Positions 63,097-64,000 of a stretch of 64,000 bases of DNA are shown one piece after another. The stretch is from Cellulosimicrobium sp. Marseille-Q4280. GTDB taxonomy: Bacteria; Actinomycetota; Actinomycetes; Actinomycetales; Cellulomonadaceae. The translations under genes and the position numbers were made by a program. The stretch covers positions 186,001 to 250,000 of the forward strand of contig NZ_CALPBY010000005.1 of NCBI RefSeq assembly GCF_943181405.1. The letters run 5' to 3'. The notes under the pieces are model-generated. The model was not told the DNA's origin, searched no databases, and was given only the letters and a program-made list of their open reading frames with translations. How positions within the stretch are numbered: position 1 is the stretch's first letter; each line of letters begins with the position of its first letter.

Positions 63097-63918
63097 ATGG
63101 CCCTCGACGACCTGCCCCGTCTTCTGCTCCCGGTGGCGACACGCGCAGGGCGACCGGCCGTCGTCGCGCACCGCGGGAGCTCGTCCGTCGCACCGCAGAA
63201 CACGCTGGCCGCGTTCGAGTCGGCGTGGCGCGCGGGTGCCGACGCGATCGAGCTCGACGTGCACCTCACGGCGGACCGCCGCGTAGTCGTGCTCCACGAC
63301 GACACCGTCGACGAGACGACCGACGGCACGGGTCGCGTCGCCGACCTGACCCTCGACGCGCTGCGCGGGCTCGACGCCGGGGCCTCCTTCTCGCGCGCCT
63401 ACGCCGGGCAGCGCGTCCCGACGTTCGAGGACGTCACGCGCCTGGTGGCGGAACGGCCCGGCATCGACCTGCTCGTCGAGCTCAAGGGGATCTGGTCGGC
63501 CGACGACGCCCGGCTCGTCGCGAAGGAGGTCGACGCCGCGGGACTCGCCGGGCGCGTCGTCGTGCAGTCGTTCTGGCCGCCGACCGTCGCCGCCCTGCGC
63601 GACGCCGCGCCGCACCTCGCGCGCGGTCTCCTCCTCGCGCTGCGTCCCGACAGCACGGACGAGCTCGTGCAGGTGTGCGCCGACCTGGGCGTCGCGGCGT
63701 GCAACCCGGAGCTCGCGCTGCTGCGGCGCGAACCGGACCTCGTGGACGTGCTGCACGACGCCGGTCTGCGTGTCCTCGTGTGGACGGCGGACGAGCCCGG
63801 GGAGTGGCTCGACCTGCTCCGTCGCGGGGTCGACGGCGTCGTCACCGACCGGCCCGACCGCCTCGCGGGCTGGCTCGACGGCCGTCTCGGCACCCCGGAC
63901 GCCCCGCTCGCCGGGTGA
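63097..63918 (+). CDS. Glycerophosphodiester phosphodiesterase
   Basis: The 273-residue TIM-barrel enzyme has the GDPD signature: VVAHRGSSSVAPQNTLAAF (catalytic His, Arg), ADAIELDVHLTADRRVVVLHDD (Glu, Asp, second His) and DLLVELKG. It hydrolyses glycerophosphodiesters to glycerol-3-phosphate and an alcohol. No signal peptide is visible. ATG 63097 lies shortly after GAGACT. Confidence 0.93.
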   Translation: MALDDLPRLLLPVATRAGRPAVVAHRGSSSVAPQNTLAAFESAWRAGADAIELDVHLTADRRVVVLHDDTVDETTDGTGRVADLTLDALRGLDAGASFSRAYAGQRVPTFEDVTRLVAERPGIDLLVELKGIWSADDARLVAKEVDAAGLAGRVVVQSFWPPTVAALRDAAPHLARGLLLALRPDSTDELVQVCADLGVAACNPELALLRREPDLVDVLHDAGLRVLVWTADEPGEWLDLLRRGVDGVVTDRPDRLAGWLDGRLGTPDAPLAG

Positions 63919-63947
63919 GGCGGCGCCGCGCGACCTAGCCTCGACGG

Positions 63948-64000
63948 ATGAGCGCGACGACCCCGGCCCCGGCACCCGCCCCGGCGTCCCCGGACACCGC
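63948..64000 (+). CDS. Start of a gene cut by the window edge
   Basis: ATG 63948 opens a frame reading MSATTPAPAPAPASPDTA, an Ala/Pro-rich N-terminus, with a -10-like TAGCCT 6 bases upstream. Too little is present to assign a product. Confidence 0.5.
   Translation, partial: MSATTPAPAPAPASPDT

Overview
The window is very GC-rich DNA with GTG starts, overlapping start/stop codons and many apparently leaderless genes. It fits an actinobacterium, probably of the Cellulosimicrobium/Cellulomonas/Isoptericola type. Supporting signs are a mycothiol synthase gene (mshD), a secreted GH5 mannanase with a CBM2, PHO-box-like direct repeats before phosphate genes, and an actinobacterial Tad-type secretion cluster beside a HAD phosphatase. 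The genus is an inference from gene content.

Layout. 1-1690: DGPF/YCII proteins with an ECF42-type sigma factor. 1699-4991 (minus): ssd-tadA-tadB-tadC of the tight-adherence/helicase-neighbourhood locus, with no pilin or TadE genes after tadC. 5197-6036: divergent HAD phosphatase, then a candidate structured RNA ending in a terminator. 6375-10944: malic enzyme, SpoU rRNA methyltransferase and acetyl-CoA synthetase with a CRP-like site. 11162-15211: mannanase, Cys-cluster/pentapeptide protein and MFS exporter.

15280-31423 is the most coherent accessory block. It looks like a regulon for importing and breaking down a nitrogen-containing small molecule, perhaps a pyrimidine-, purine- or triazine-like ring. 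A seven-gene minus-strand operon (31366 to 23290) encodes a cytosine-deaminase-like hydrolase, an NMT1/ThiY-like ABC transporter (ATPase, permease, lipoprotein), an FAD-linked oxidase, a creatininase-family hydrolase and a TRZ/ATZ-type deaminase. A second minus-strand operon (22572 to 19068) encodes flavin reductase, FAD oxidoreductase and amidohydrolase. An XRE-cupin regulator lies between them. An orphan second binding protein, a 2OG/Fe(II) oxygenase and a GntR regulator extend the block to the left. The two operon heads share a 19-bp operator-like sequence with ATGTT/AACAT ends and a 9-bp spacer.

31510-38960: mshD, ppk, a mutT1-like Nudix/phosphatase fusion, a DUF559/AbiEi-like gene bracketed by two identical-format pairs of 42-bp palindromes, and the pit-DUF47 phosphate transporter. 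39330-48650: an unrecognised protein, a sugar porter, a MarR domain in frame with a drug-efflux MFS pump, another MarR gene, DUF2809, msrB and an arylsulfatase. 48758-53495: DEAD-box helicase, M50-like protease, a cysteine-free HesB-like protein and a ScyD/ScyE-like secreted protein. 53709-53784: tRNA-Lys(UUU), followed by small genes and a truncated PIN-domain gene. 55678-64000: mainly housekeeping and small enzyme genes, including rlmC, DinB-fold proteins, a nucleotidyltransferase-like/methyltransferase fusion and a glycerophosphodiesterase.

No insertion sequences, CRISPR arrays, rRNA genes or prophage genes were recognised. All family assignments were made by reading motifs, without database searches.
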